Source: Ipomoea triloba (Eukaryota; Streptophyta; Magnoliopsida; Solanales; Convolvulaceae). Taken from it: 64,000 bases of DNA. Position numbers and translations under genes: made by a program. Positions 42,601-54,870 of the stretch are shown piece after piece. The notes under the pieces were generated by a model. The model searched no databases. It was not told the origin of the DNA and saw only the letters and a list, made by a program, of their open reading frames with translations. The stretch covers positions 1,921,730-1,985,729 of the forward strand of contig NC_044920.1 of assembly GCF_003576645.1 (NCBI RefSeq), given 5' to 3'. Positions within the stretch are counted from its first letter, which is position 1, and the number at the start of each line of letters is the position of its first letter.

Positions 42601-44732
42601 CTATTCAAAATTATACCAGCTCAAACACCTTGACTCTTAACTCTCAAGTGATAAAAATGTATAATTTTAAATTAAAATTTTAACGCATTTTTGTTTTTTT
42701 TTCCAAATACTATTGACTCTGTATATATAAACTTTGTATATTAATACTAAACTTAATATTATGAAAAATTAAATTAAAAATAACATCGTTAACCAAATCA
42801 GAGACATAAAATAAGACGAAAGGAGTAATTTAGTACTTACGTAGGGACAGAACAACCATGGGGCTGCCATCTCCAGTACTGGTAATCCTTGTCAGGGCGG
42901 CCGTGTTCTTGGCAGGTTAATTGCGGCTGTATGTACGGACACTCTTGCTCCTCGTACAACGGCCTGTTCTCCTCGTCTCGGACCCACCTCCCGCTAAAAA
43001 TGTCGCAACTTTCCTCTGTTTCTCCGATGGCAAATGCCAATTTGTGTTTGTTCTTTTCTAACCACAAAAACGTAATTAGTTAGCTCAATAGCTTTATATT
43101 TTATTAAGTAATTAAATTTTTATACTATAATCAATGTTGCATAAGGCACTAGTCGGGCGCTGCTTAGGTGCCCTAGTAATTCAAGTATATCGTCCCACTT
43201 TTTTCATTTGTTAGATTGTTATAATTCCTCAAACTAGTTAACTGCATATTTTAGATGGTTAGTTGAGTATCCATTTGGCTCTCCCTGAAAAACACCTTCA
43301 TTTTTTGAGCCCATTTTAAAGGAAGTCGAAAAAAAAGCTGAACAAATATAAAAGAGGAGTAACCGAATAGGCAAAAAATCACTCAGCCGAGTTAGGTGTT
43401 CAACTCGGCCAGTTAGTCGGTCAGCCGACTAAAAGCTGACTAGGGTTGAAATCTATTCGGCCAAGGGGCGCCTAGCGCCTAAGCTACTGCCTAAATCGAT
43501 TTTTACAATATTGACTGAAAAGTATTTGTAAGTATACAAGAAAGTAAATATACTGTACAAGTTATTACTAATTTACAATATTATTTATTATCGTTCATAA
43601 CTTAGAAAGAGAAAGGTAAAATTGAAAAGAATTTATAGATGTATAAGAAAAAGCACAACGTACACATTATTATTTCTTGAACAATCGAAACTATTTATTT
43701 ATTTTAATTACTCGATTGAAATAATTATTTTACGATCACCACTTAATTATATCATTACTCCAGCTTTAAGCAAAAATGATGTCTTGGTAGGATGTGGGCC
43801 TACCACCTAACTCGTTGAAATTACTTTTTTAAGCCCTTCGAACAACATTGATGAATACAAGACTCCCATCTCGATTTCTCAGACAAACATGAGAAATTAA
43901 AGAAAAAGCAATCAAACCAATCAATGCTTATGTAAAATGAAGGAAACCTTGTATTCCGCAAAGTTATACTTTTTTTTTTTTGAAACACCGCAAAGTTATA
44001 CTTAATTTTTTGCCAGTTGTAATCTTTCTATTTATCTCTCGCAATACACAAAGTACAATTTTATAAAAACACTTGAGAAATGGAAGGGAGGAAATGTAAG
44101 ATAAAAGGGAGAGAGGAAAGAGAGATAGAAGAAAAACAAATGTCAGGAATTGAGTTTTTGTGGGACCCACAGGATATAATTAAAAAAGAATTGATCTCTC
44201 TAGTTCATGTTGGGCGCTTCAAGGGCCACATTTTTTAATTTTTTTAGTACTATTAATTCTGTTACAATCTGTTTATAACTACTTTCTCATGAAACACAAA
44301 AAGTTAATATCGTTTCTCATGAATTGGGAGAGCCACTTCGAACCCATGACCTCCCATCTTCTTCTTTTTTTTTAATTTTATTTTTTGTTCTTTTGGATTT
44401 TATCACCCTTTTTTTTCCTCCTTTTACCTCATTCCCTCTCTTCTACGTGGAGAAAAAACTTGACAAATTGCGAACACGATTGGAATATAATGCTTTTAAT
44501 TCTTTACAAGTTGTACTCTTTCTATATGTGTACCTTTTATAAAGCACAAAGTACAACTTTATAAAGCACCCGAGAAATGAAGAGACATATATAGAGAATA
44601 CTAAACGCCATAGAACGCATAATTCAATAGATATAGATATATATACATGCATGAATCTGACTATTTGTGCTTCAGTAAGTTAAGAAAGTAGTTTATGAAT
44701 AGATACTACATTGTAACCGAGTCAATAGTACT

Positions 44733-44786
<54 letters not shown>

Positions 44787-45020
44787 GCATGAATAAATAT
44801 AAATATAATTATAAAACTCACTGAAATTGGAGATTGATCTGTGAATATGGGTGGACTGGGAGGAGTAGAGGTCGAGCTGGGAGAAAATGCAGGTGAAGTC
44901 TTCGCTGTAAAGGATGGTGACGAAGACGATGAAGGCGAGAAGAGTGAAGATAAAAGGAGAGAATCGAGCCTTCTTCAGAAGAGAAGACGATGAAGGAGAA
45001 GAAGACAGAGGAGGCTTCAT
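39607..45020 (-). CDS. TBL protein D (putative xylan O-acetyltransferase)
   Basis: Six exons: 45020-44822, 43057-42841, 41373-41202, 40568-40369, 40278-40117 and 39946-39607, with phases that join to 429 residues. Exon 1 encodes a serine-rich cytosolic head and a membrane anchor (about residues 22-38). Then PMR5N-type [11 protein letters not shown] and [11 protein letters not shown] in [39 protein letters not shown], and DxxH as DCVHW with the closing [10 protein letters not shown]. All expected catalytic residues of the ESK1-clade PC-esterase domain are present. It differs from A-C throughout (exon 1 ends in phase 1 instead of 0, exon 5 is 3 nt longer), so it is an older paralogue and the best candidate for the conserved function. 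Its long introns carry MITEs, SINE pieces and an AT array. Confidence 0.9.
42710..42828. mobile_element. Stowaway MITE relic in intron 2 of gene D
   Basis: The inner part (aaactttgtatattaatact, then aaacttaatattatgaaaaa) and an eroded right end match the 15368-15625 element. The terminal repeat is mutated. Confidence 0.45.
43132..43513. mobile_element. Diverged hAT-like MITE in intron 1 of gene D
   Basis: caatgttgcataaggcacta on the left and tcgatttttacaatattg on the right are imperfectly inverted, with GC-rich gggcgctgcttaggtgcc and ggggcgcctagcgcctaagc inside. Relative of 27022-27475. Confidence 0.5.
44245..44365 (-). mobile_element. SINE family 1 fragment (minus)
   Basis: tagtactattaattctgtta and ataactactttctcatgaa are the reversed 3' part of SINE family 1, and cttcgaacccatgacctcc the reversed B-box region. 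Confidence 0.45.
44737..44782. repeat. (AT)n microsatellite in intron 1 of gene D
   Basis: About 46 bp AT array, preceded at 44660-44730 by a SINE family 1 3' end (ttcagtaagttaagaaagta, then actacattgtaaccgagtc). It lies about 40 bp from the exon 1 donor. Confidence 0.9.
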
Positions 45021-45200
45021 CGCCGCCGTCGATCTGGCCGGCCGGGGATGGATATGATTATGTTTTTTTGACGACCTGGTATTAGTTTTCGAGTTGTTGA
45101 GGTCGTGGGTTTTTGTTGGTGTTGTTTGGAAGTTAAATAAATATAATGAAGGAGGAGACCATTATTAGGTTGGAGGATGGAGAGTCGGCAAATGGATGGT

Positions 45201-45207
45201 TTATATA
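45201..45207 (-). promoter_or_regulatory. TATA box of TBL gene D
   Basis: Minus strand reads gctatataaacc, a good plant TATA box about 185 bp upstream of the ATG, which predicts transcription starting near 45170. Confidence 0.55.
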
Positions 45208-45327
45208 GCTTCTTATTGACTTTTTCCATTATTAAATGTTGGGGAAATTGAATAATTACATGGGGTTTGTTGCAATGAGAGAATTAGAGGGAAAAAGAAA
45301 TTGTAATTTTGTGGAAAATAAAAATAA

Positions 45328-45725
45328 GAGTTTATTACTAAAATAGTCCCTCAACTGTTATGAAATTATCAATTTGGTCCTCAACAATTTTTTGTGCCCA
45401 ACTAAGTCCCTCAACTTTGAAAATTTTAACCAATTTGGTCCTCCGTTTATTTTGCCGTTAAATATCCGTTAAATCAGGACCAAATTGGTAATTTTGTTAT
45501 AGTCAAGGGACCAAATTTGTAATTAATTTTCCACTGAAATGGTCCCTTGACTATAGCAAAATTACCAATTTGGTCCCGATTTAACGGATGTTTAACGGCA
45601 AAATAAACGGAGGACCAAATTGGTTAAAATTTTCAAAGTCGAGGGACTTAATTGGGCACAAAAAATTGTTGAGGACCAAATTGATAATTTCACAATAGTT
45701 GAGTGACCATTTTGGTAATAAACTC
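45328..45725. mobile_element. MULE-like MITE, 398 bp, with 9-bp duplication
   Basis: gagtttattactaaaatagt and ttttggtaataaactc are inverted ends. Both flanks read taaaaataa (45319-45327 and 45726-45734), a perfect 9-bp target-site duplication. Nearly the whole element folds back. No coding. Confidence 0.85.
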
Positions 45726-45734
45726 TAAAAATAA

Positions 45735-46600
45735 TGTTGAAAGAAATAAGAATTTAAATTTCATTGTTTGATATGCAATTTCTAAATCCTAAAAGCAAGC
45801 CAAACTTTGGAATTTTTTATTTCTGGAATTAAGTGGAAAAGAAATTATAATTCCTCTTTAACTAGAATAGAAAATGTGGTGTGGGATATATTGCATTGAC
45901 AGATTGTACTTTGTGTGTTATTCATTGTACCTCTTACATTTATTTTTCAAAGTTATATTTATCTTTTTGAAAATTACTCAATTCTCTTATAAAAGTTATA
46001 AAAGTTGAATAATGGTTGTCAATTTAATACAATATTTTTTTTCATTTTACGTCGATGACAAGAATGGTAATCAATTTAATGAAGATTTTTTTCCTTTTAC
46101 GTTAATGACTTATAATGGAAAAAAAAAATTATTATCCATAATTGCAGTTATAATAGTATATTTACATTCCAAATAATCTAAAAAATAATATTGATTGAAA
46201 TTTTTAGCAAATATGATATATCCATATTCCAACTTGAATGATATGAAAATATTGGTTGAATTTGTTTTTAAATGTAAGACTACATTTTGGTAAACTAAGA
46301 TGAATGAGGCATGATAGAATTCATTTGTATTTCACTTATGGAAAAAGAGTAAAATTGGCCCCCTAAATGAATCGGATAGTGCAATTAGACCCCTAAGTAA
46401 AAAAAGTTTCATTCAAATCTCCTAAACCTATAAAATTGTACTGTTTAATTGAGTTCACATTGACGTGTTTAGCAGGTAAATTCTTCACAAACTTGACATG
46501 TATCATTTTTAAAACATTTTTTTATTTAGTTTTTTTTTTTTTACTTTTTATTTATTTATTAAAAAAAAAAAAGAGTACAACCACGGCTATCAAAGAATGA
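45735..46600. other. AT-rich intergenic DNA
   Basis: No gene recognised. About 46360-46470 has aattggccccctaaatga and ttagacccctaagt words typical of MITE ends, but no partner end could be fixed. Confidence 0.4.
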
Positions 46601-46616
46601 CGGTCATGGTTGTCCC

Positions 46617-46681
46617 CGTCTTCCAGATATCTAGAATGAGTCATGGCAACCGCCACCCTCATTCTAGATATCTGTAAGACG
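46617..46681. repeat. 24-bp inverted repeat (hairpin)
   Basis: 46617-46640 and 46658-46681 are reverse complements with one mismatch (core tctagaatgag and ctcattctaga), around a 17-nt loop. Confidence 0.85.
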
Positions 46682-46913
46682 ACATTCTAGATAACGTCGT
46701 AACCCCAATTCCATGAATGATCCATTGACTATTGACACTTACCAATTTTTATAATTGACTTTCAATTAGACCATGAATGGTCCATTGATTATTGACAGTT
46801 ATCAATTTTCATCGTCGACTTTTAATTTGATCATAAATGATCTATTGACTATTGATTTGGTTTTAAATTTGATCCTCCAGTTAAATATCCATTTAGTAAA
46901 CATTAACGAGGGT

Positions 46914-47396
46914 GTTTGGTTGGAGGGAATTGCAACTCAATTCTCATATAATTTCGAAGGCAAGCAAATTCTTTCGTTTGGTTGGAAGGAATTGCAAATT
47001 TGTGGAATTGAAATTCTCTCATTTTCATGGATTTGGGCCAATGACTTTATGGTTTAGTGGTACCCGGTTGTACCCCATGTGGAAGGGAGTGGGTTCGAGC
47101 CTCAGTGGAGGCGCTGCTGTCTCTTTGTGCTGAGGCTTCAGCACGTTGAGAAACCCCCATAATAATAAGCATGGGCATTTTGGAAACCCATTTGAATTTG
47201 ATCATTTAGGAGTTATATATAATAATAAGTATGGGCGTTTTGGACTTTATATTACTTATTCCCGGTAATTATATTCTTGCAAACCAAACACTAGAATTTA
47301 AATTACCACTTTATTCCACATTATTCATCCTCCATTGACTTGCAATTCTTTTCATACCTAATTCTCTCAAATCACTCCAACCAAACGCTCGTAAAT
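46914..47396. mobile_element. hAT-like MITE nested in the inverted-repeat element
   Basis: Left gtgtttggttggagggaatt and right aatcactccaaccaaacgc are inverted. Interior is non-coding and split by a SINE at about 47036-47165. Confidence 0.6.
47036..47165 (+). mobile_element. tRNA-derived SINE, family 1, nested
   Basis: ggccaatgactttatggttt with A-box ggtttagtggtac, B-box gggttcgagcctcagtgg, and ttcagcacgttgagaaacc as 3' part. Diverged from the other copies. Confidence 0.6.
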
Positions 47397-47951
47397 GTAA
47401 GGGAAATAATATAAAAATTGGCTTGTTGTTAATATGGGCAAATAAATTTCGTTCATTATTAGTGGGAATGTGAAGAACCAACTTTTACATTATTGCACGT
47501 AAATTTAATGTTTATTAAATGGATATTTAACCGGAAGATCAAATTTAAAACAAAATTAATATTTAAGAAATTATTTATGGTCAAATTGAAAATTGATAAT
47601 AAAAATTGATGAATGTCAATAGTCAATAAATTATTTATAACCCAATTTAAAGTTGATGATATAAAATTGATAAATATAAATAATCATTGTAGCATTCTTC
47701 GAATTAACTCCTTTCAACGTGAAGGAATCTAATATACAGAGGATGATTGGAAGTATTATATTGTTTTCAAAACAAAGGTAAGTCAAGTAATGTCGAGGTG
47801 GAGAAGCATTTTCCTTGATGATATGCTATACACATCAACAGTTGACTATAAATTATAATTAGTAATTTAGTATATTACAATTAGTTGGGGGATTAATGAT
47901 CTATATGATTAGCGTACTAAATTAATTATTACTCCGTAATTAATAATATTA

Positions 47952-48511
47952 GGGCATGTTTACTAATAGAAAACTGTTTTCTGTTTTCTGTTTTCTAATT
48001 TTCTAGTTTTCATTCTCTGTTTTTCATTCTCTATTTTCAGTTTAGAAAACTTGTTTATTAACACTTCTTTTTTCAAATTTATTTTTTTAGATTAACGTTA
48101 TAAAATTAACATAGGTTTAATTTCGAGTGATTTTTAGACCTTATATTTAAAATATTTTAAAATATATTTTGTTTAAATAGAATAAATATAATTTTTACTT
48201 TTAAACCCAATAAATATGTAAAATTTTTACATAAATATAATGAATGTAATCATAGTAATGAATAAATATGTAAGTAAATAATGGTGAGAATGTCGTTATA
48301 GTGACATATAGTCTAATATATGATATATGATTCTGTTTTCCATTTAGAAAACAGTTTTTAATAGTGTTTCAGTTTTCTTGAAAACTGAAGAATAGTTTCT
48401 TGTTTTCAAAATGGAAAATTGTGCTAGTAAACATGTTTTTTGTTTTCTGTTCTCAAATTTTTCAAATTTCTAGAAAACTGTAGAAAATTTCCAGTTAGTA
48501 AACAACCCCTT
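47952..48511. mobile_element. hAT-like MITE rich in gttttct words
   Basis: Ends gggcatgtttactaatag and cagttagtaaacaacccc are inverted; the subterminal gttttctgttttc and gaaaactg words are mirrored. No target-site duplication identified. Confidence 0.55.
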
Positions 48512-48630
48512 AATGTTTTGCAATATTGTAATTTTTTAGGTGAGACGTTTGTGTTTTGGCATATATAGTACTCAACTCCTCGGAATGAACAAATGAACGC
48601 AAAACTCTTGATATGACGGTCAATTGGCAT

Positions 48631-48905
48631 TTTTTTTTGAAGATAAACGTAGCTATTCCATTAATTCATAACATAAAACGTTTACATCAACGATCAATGA
48701 AATGGTAAACCATTCCTTACAGTCAGACGTAGAAACAATTTTTCTAACTATGCTATAGAAAACTTGAATCGCACACTGTTTCATAACTAGGAAGCTATGT
48801 TCCTTCAAGGAGCTTAAAGCTTTATCAAAGATCTGGGTCTTCATCATCATTCTTTTTTGCTTGCCCAGGATAAGATCAACACTTGCCGAAACCAAACTAA
48901 ACGAT
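48631..48905 (-). mobile_element. Possible retroposed fragment with A-tail (minus)
   Basis: In reverse, an 80-codon frame ends shortly before an A-run (plus-strand T-run at 48632-48639). The arrangement looks like the 3' end of a LINE or a retroposed transcript, but I recognise no protein family. Confidence 0.3.
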
Positions 48906-49298
48906 TTATGCTAATGATAATGAAAATATTAATTGTGGTGGCATTTGATTTCTTTTAAATTATTGATGTTCCAACTAATGACAACATTAATTGTCGTGGC
49001 AGATTTTGACCTAGAATTACTGGTCAAGTTAGTAAAAATTTTAAAAAAGAAAATTTTAAGTACGTACGGCATCTTCACCAATCATCACTAATAGGATGGA
49101 TTTGGGTAGAAAAAATAATACGCATTGCGTGTCGGGGTAGCAATGTTGTTGTATTACTTTTATGAATTTCTTACGAAATTTCATGTTGTACTAAACAAAT
49201 TTTTAGAACCGATTATGTATTACATTAACTTATGTATTATAAACAAATTTCTTCAAAAAAAAATGTATTATAAACAAATATTTAAATTTATCTTTTGA

Positions 49299-49996
49299 GA
49301 AAATTGCACATTTCGTCCTTAATAAGTTATAAAGTAGCCAAGGACCTTGTGGTCCAGTGGCATCAAACCCTTTTCTTTATACGGGAGGTGGTGGGTTCGA
49401 GCCTCAGTGAAGGCAACATTGACTTGACTTCTGTGCATACTGCATTGTAATAGAGTTAGTAGTATTCAAAAAAATAATAAGTTAAACGAATGCTGATTAT
49501 ACTCACTTTTTGTCCCTAAGTTATCAGTGAGGCGGACGCATGCACGCCACGTTCCCGCCATGCCGAAGTCCCGGCGATCGTGCCTTTCCCCTCTTATAAA
49601 TACGGCATTTATGAGGAGAGCCCTCTTATAAATACGGCATTTATGAGGAGAGAGAGGATCTTTTGGCTGATTCTTGATTAAACCTTGAAGTGAGCTCGGA
49701 CAGTAGGAAAGCCCACTCCCGAGCCCTTCGAGCCCTTTATTCACATTGTAAACCGGGCTTGGATCCTTAAAGGAATAATAGATCGTGTTTCCCGCTTTAG
49801 CTTCGTATCCCGTATTTTGCTATATCAAAAACATTAGGGAAATTTGCAATTTTAATATAACTCAGGGACGAAAAGTAAGCACAAAAGGACGAAAAGTGCA
49901 ACACCAATGATAACTTATGGACGAAAAGTGAGCATAATCAATACTCATGAACGAATTTTACAATTATCAACTTAGTGACCAAAAGTTCAATTTTCC
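49299..49996. mobile_element. Inverted-repeat element with SINE and GC-rich insert
   Basis: Left aaattgcacatttcgtcctt and right gaccaaaagttcaattttcc are approximately inverted, as in 25429-25660. SINE family 1 is inserted at 49335-49470. A GC-richer part (49525-49800) contains a 30-bp tandem duplication (ccctcttataaatacggcat twice). Confidence 0.55.
49335..49470 (+). mobile_element. tRNA-derived SINE, family 1, full length
   Basis: agccaaggaccttgtggtcc with A-box tggtccagtgg, B-box gggttcgagcctcagtg, and 3' end gcattgtaatagagttagt. One of the best-preserved copies. Confidence 0.7.
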
Positions 49997-49999
49997 CTG

Positions 50000-51650
50000 A
50001 TCTTTTTAAAATATATTAAACGAATTTCAGAATGCTTTGAGATACTCGATAGTAATGTTATGTTAACCGAGTATGGGATAGGAATGGAAATCTATCGGGT
50101 CTGGGGCGAGCTCTAGACTCTAGTAGTTTAATAACTAATTGAGCATGCATTCTGGAAATGTTTAATATACAAGTACCCTGCTTGTCCTCATTGCTACTTA
50201 ATCATTGTGATCGGACCGCATTCTCAGAGTTTGACTTCGACCTTACAATTGTATTAGCAATACACCTACAAATTGTCCCAAGTTACTGGATTAATTAGTT
50301 AAAATTTTATTTATCATAACCTAATCAATCGTCAAATATACACACAAATGTATCGCCAATGTATGAGCATCCTTAGATATAAATCCCAAACATAATATTA
50401 AATCAAACCCTTCAGTATGACATTATACATTCCTTCATGTATGTTTGGATATAGATTTTAGTACATTACATGTTAGCCTTAGTACACAAACTCAATCCCA
50501 CTTAGAAAAACTTAGAAAATCTTATTGCTTACCCAACCCATGAAAAATTGAAGATGTTGACTTTTTTTAACACATGTTCATCACTATCTCGAGCAATTAT
50601 TTGTTAACCATAATATATAATATTAGAGCTTGTAACCTGTAAGACGGTTCACATAAGTTTGTACCTTTTTTAAATTGCGTACTAAAAACATAACCAATTC
50701 GTGAGGCATGTTGGATAGATCTTTGATTGAGTCAGAGCTTTGACCTCATTAATTAAAGATTTGACCCATTTCACAGATTGAGATCCGTAAAACGGTCTCA
50801 CATAAGTGTTTACCTTTTTAAATTGCATACTAAAAACGTAACCAATCAAACTTTTTACTTTTAGTTCAAAATGACCAAAATGTCCTTAAATGCAGCCAAG
50901 TAGAGCAATTTTTTAAAATTGCGGACTAAAAACATAACCAATCAAACTCGATGAAGTCACTATTGTGAGTGATCAAAAATAGAATAAATACGGCCAAAGG
51001 ATATGAAATCATGTTGCCTAGCCAACTTCATTGATTTCCCTCTTAATTGGCAAAACGTTTTATTAGGTTATCAAGTAACGTGCGTTGAGAATTTGATGAT
51101 GTATATGTGGTGTGATAATGGAAATCAAATCATTTCACTTGGCGTGTAAGATAAGAGTGGTTGTGAAAGATTGACAATCATTTTCTTCACTTTCTAGCAA
51201 TGATGTTGGTGTACATATATATATTTGTTTATTTATGTTTTATTTTATATATATTCCATTTGTTTGGGTTTTTCTAAAGTAAGTAGAAGAAGTGGGTATT
51301 GGTTAGGGAATTATTTAGAGAAGTTTTAGGTGAGGATTGATTGAGGTTTTTGGTAAGAGATCAACCTCATTCTAGTTGGCACTTATGCCTCATTTCTATA
51401 CTCATAATCCTCACATGGAGCAGGTGATGAGCATGTATCTACCGTTGACACTCCTTATAGATGTGGTTTTAGGATTTGAATGCTGAGGTTTTGGAGTAAA
51501 TTTAACCCAAATTGAGATCAATCGATTAATTGACTTTTTAATTAGAACAATTTTAGTATGTGCTTGAGTTTTGCCTATAAATAATGACTTTATTATATTA
51601 AGTAGTATTTAAGGTATTTGTCCCAACCCGACAGATCGAGCATGCACCTG
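50000..51650. other. Gene-free stretch with minor repeats
   Basis: No supported gene. Between 50660 and 50960 a word like ttaaattgcgtactaaaaac followed by ataaccaat occurs three times, and ccgtaaaacggtctcacat (50790) recalls the ends of the MITE at 28962-29381. The rest is unremarkable AT-rich DNA. Confidence 0.45.
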
Positions 51651-51659
51651 GGAGGATTA

Positions 51660-51885
51660 AATAATGATAACTCAGCTGAAAACAGAAATAGGCATTTGCT
51701 TACTGCGTACAAGGAGCCCCCTCACTTTGCGAGGTTGCTCCCACACTGCTGCTAGTGAGACTTGATTCCTGATCGATCTTTCTTCTCAAACTTCTCCCCT
51801 CGACCAATTGAGCTACCCATGCAGGATTATTGGGTGTATCTAGTGTAGAGCCATGTTGGTCACGATGAGGATTTTGCAAATACGA
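51660..51885 (-). mobile_element. Possible tRNA-derived retroposon (minus)
   Basis: In reverse, gcatgggtagctcaattggt followed by cgagggg resembles a tRNA 5' half with an A-box (tagctcaattgg). The B-box is not clear and no complete cloverleaf can be formed, so it is not a tRNA gene. A SINE of a third type is the simplest reading. Confidence 0.4.
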
Positions 51886-51889
51886 TCTC

Positions 51890-53200
51890 ACTAACTTTTT
51901 TTTTTTTTGTAATTAGATATATACTACTACGTTTCTTTTAAAAAGTTCAAACAAAAACGACATTGGTTTGAAGCTAAATAACATTACTTTTATGTTGTAC
52001 AACAAAACCTAGATGAAAAACGAGCGGGAGAGCGAAAGGCTAAACGTTGTTTTTGGTCATCGAATACCCTTTCAAGTTCCACCTAGGCAATTTTCAGAGA
52101 TGAGAGATCAATGACGATGGAAGTTTGTATATAGTTAGAGATTTTGACAACTTTACCTCGCTCCACTCGTTGCTAACAACGGATGGGAGACAACATAATT
52201 CGCCAACACCCATCTTTCCGGTATGAGCGGTTTATTATTAGGTTTTTTGATTTTTTTTTAACCGGTCAGTTATGGATAACCTAAACTGGATTATCTTAAC
52301 TTCTTATTATCATTTGTCGACTATGATCATAATATATATAAGATTTATACCCCTAGAGTAGTGGCTGTGAGTTTTCTCAATACTCAGAAAAAAAAAAAAA
52401 AAAGAGTAAGTTTGTTAAATTTTGTACTTCTTATTGATTACATGATTTGTTTTTCTTCAAAGTGTAGTTGTTGACTTGATGGTTGAATTGATTATTTCAA
52501 AATTAATTAGTTGATTATTTTTATACAAAATTATTGTTGAACGTGTTGAATCATGACATGTGAGCCTCTATTGAAATTTACTATATAATTGTAAGAATAA
52601 TATAATGGTATTTAATTGATTAGCAAAATTAAATGTGGAATCTAATAATCTAAGGTATATACCAACTAAATATGTAGAATGAATCCTCAACCAAAACATT
52701 TAATTAAAACATCGTTCCTTCTCTCGAAGTTCATATCTCGCCATCCGAGGTTGCCAAAACGTAACTGTCTACAACATGACATTTGCGTCACCGACGATAA
52801 ACGTTAGTGATATAGTGGTACATGAGGCGGGTAATAACTATTAAGTTTTAAGTTTGACTATTACTGAAAATTGTTTATTAGTTTTTTTTGTTTGAGTCAC
52901 TTAGCTATGAATAGTTTATGTTGATTTATTTTATTGTGATCTTTTGTCAACTATTAATCAAAAAGTGTGTGATGGAACTAATTGACCCAAGGTATGTACG
53001 AATCAATTAAGTCTACATAAACTATGAGGATAAAATAGTAAAGGGAAATAATTGTAGTAATATTTCATAGATTAATGCTAGAGTATTATAAGTAGTGTTT
53101 TGTAATAGAATAGGACATGAATTGTCTAGGCCAAGACAATGACCATTTATATATAATGAAAAGTCCAACAAACTCCCTACACTAGCGGTGAGCCACAAGA
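51890..53200. other. Intergenic DNA with SINE-like repeats
   Basis: No gene seen. Two members of the repeat family described at 34885 lie at about 52225-52402 (ending ctcagaaaaaaaaaaa) and 52840-52990. Confidence 0.4.
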
Positions 53201-53209
53201 CCAAGACAA

Positions 53210-53650
53210 GGCACACGTGGTGGGCTGTGTGACTTGGTCACGACCCATCATCCGGAGCCTGGAGACGGGCTCTAGAGTAGGGATGGCTAGCGGCCTGGGA
53301 TCGACCTCTCACTCTCTATCTAGGTTGTGAACTCTTCTCGCCCACGTGGACTCTTATTAGGCTGTCCAGGACATCTTCTTGGGCTCCTAGATCCGGAGTT
53401 TCATTCTTGTGTCATTTTTAATATTTCCATAATTAGCCTCACTCTTCGAGTTGCGCAGAGTTGACAACGAGAGAGAGAGAGTAAATGCTCAGTCCAATCG
53501 AAGCCTCTCAGGGCTCCTTGCTTGGATGAATTTATAGCGCTACGCCCTGGCCTCCTAGTTAGTTATGGGCTTCTGAACCTAGAGGTCTTCATTCTTGGGA
53601 CGTTTTCAATATCTTCATCGATCAACATGCTTTACTTAGAGCAGGCATTC
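53210..53650. other. GC-richer segment of unknown origin
   Basis: Higher GC than the surroundings with words such as cctggagacgggctctag and ctcccagtt-like motifs but no open frame of note. It may be a piece of a retrotransposon LTR; not identified. Confidence 0.3.
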
Positions 53651-54461
53651 GAATAACCTTTTGAGTTTTTTCGTAAAGCATGACTTTCTAAAGCTATTTT
53701 CTTAATTTTATGGTTACATTTTAATACTCAATTTTTCATTTATTACTAATTATCATGAGCATAAATATATAGGATTCATATCATCGCATTCAAAAGAATC
53801 TAAATCCACCCAAACATGATTATATTGTTTGGAACCCATTCAAAATAATGACTAATAAGTCGATTTTCCAACATCGAGATTAAAGGAACAACATTCAGTC
53901 TAAAACCAAGAACGACAACCCTTTGCCCAGTACAACCAAAACGAGAGCATGGAGTTAGTATAGCAATTTAATTAAGTAATTAGCACCCATAAGATTATGT
54001 GCAAAAATGTCCTTAGCTTGTGGAGCTCATAGTAAACATAAAACATGACATCCAAATGATGTCATAATGATCAAGAGGAGCTTAGCTTGAATGCAAAAGG
54101 AGTAGGCCAGGGCTGCTGCATATATCCATGCAACCAAATTAATGGGAAGAAATAATGCTCCGAAAAGGGTAATTGAGTGGGTAGAGTATGAGTCTCGTAC
54201 ATATTTAAATATCACAATTTTAAATTTTTATTGATTTATCTCTTTTGTACAGAAAGCTTTCTGATAGTAACTGCAAATTTCTTTCTTAACCCGAAAAATG
54301 AATGTTAAGTGCAAATTTCTTTCCTAACCCAAAAAATGGATGTTAAGAAAGAATTGAAATGCATGCTGTTAGGGCATCTACCCCAGCACAGGTAATTAAG
54401 CCGCATACATTACACATGATTCTGTGAAGCAAATGAATCTGCATGTGGGGTAGCTTAGGGC

Positions 54462-54466
<5 letters not shown>

Positions 54467-54527
<61 letters not shown>
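54467..54527. repeat. (AT)n microsatellite, about 60 bp
   Basis: The longest pure AT array in the window. Confidence 0.95.
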
Positions 54528-54533
<6 letters not shown>

Positions 54534-54689
54534 TGTCAGGCCATTTACCCACGCCCAACAAAGTGCATGCAGTTTTCAAAAAAAAAAAATAAAAAAAAAT
54601 GCACAATTGTTATACTATATGGATCATGGTTGACCCGCATGTCAAATTATTGTGTGGATCATGGTTCATATACTTGTTAGGTCATGAAT

Positions 54690-54870
54690 ATAAGGTACAT
54701 TTTTAATACTTTAAAAGTACATTATTTGTGTACTAAACAGAAAATGTACATTATTTGATAGTATATAAAAATGATATACTTTCAGTATTCAAATGATGTA
54801 GTTACATACACAAATAATATAATTTTAGTATATTAAAAATGTATTTTTTTTATGAGCCACAGTTGTGTAG
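54690..54870. repeat. AT-rich dispersed repeat, second copy
   Basis: Shares ggtacatttttaatac, gtacattatttgtgtacta and gatatactttcagtattc with 15715-15925. Confidence 0.55.

Larger units (their letters stand above)
46711..47690. mobile_element. Inverted-repeat element with 60-bp tandem units, nested insertions
   Basis: Left: three 60-bp units starting ccatgaatgatccattgact at 46711, 46771 and 46831. Right: 47540-47690 contains the reverse of such units (aatgtcaatagtcaataaat, tttatggtcaaattgaaaa). A hAT-like MITE lies inside, and a SINE inside that. Confidence 0.6.

Noticed and set aside
44706..44821. Continuation of TBL D exon 1 into the AT array
   Set aside because: The frame stays open by chance; a consensus GTGAGT donor at 44821 joins in phase to exon 2, as in the other TBL genes.
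51700..51891. tRNA gene (tagctcaattggtcg)
   Set aside because: Only a 5'-half-like piece with an A-box is seen. No anticodon stem, clear B-box or acceptor stem pairing could be formed.
54343..54606. 87-codon minus-strand frame across the AT array
   Set aside because: Most of it is the translated AT microsatellite (repeated Tyr-Ile).
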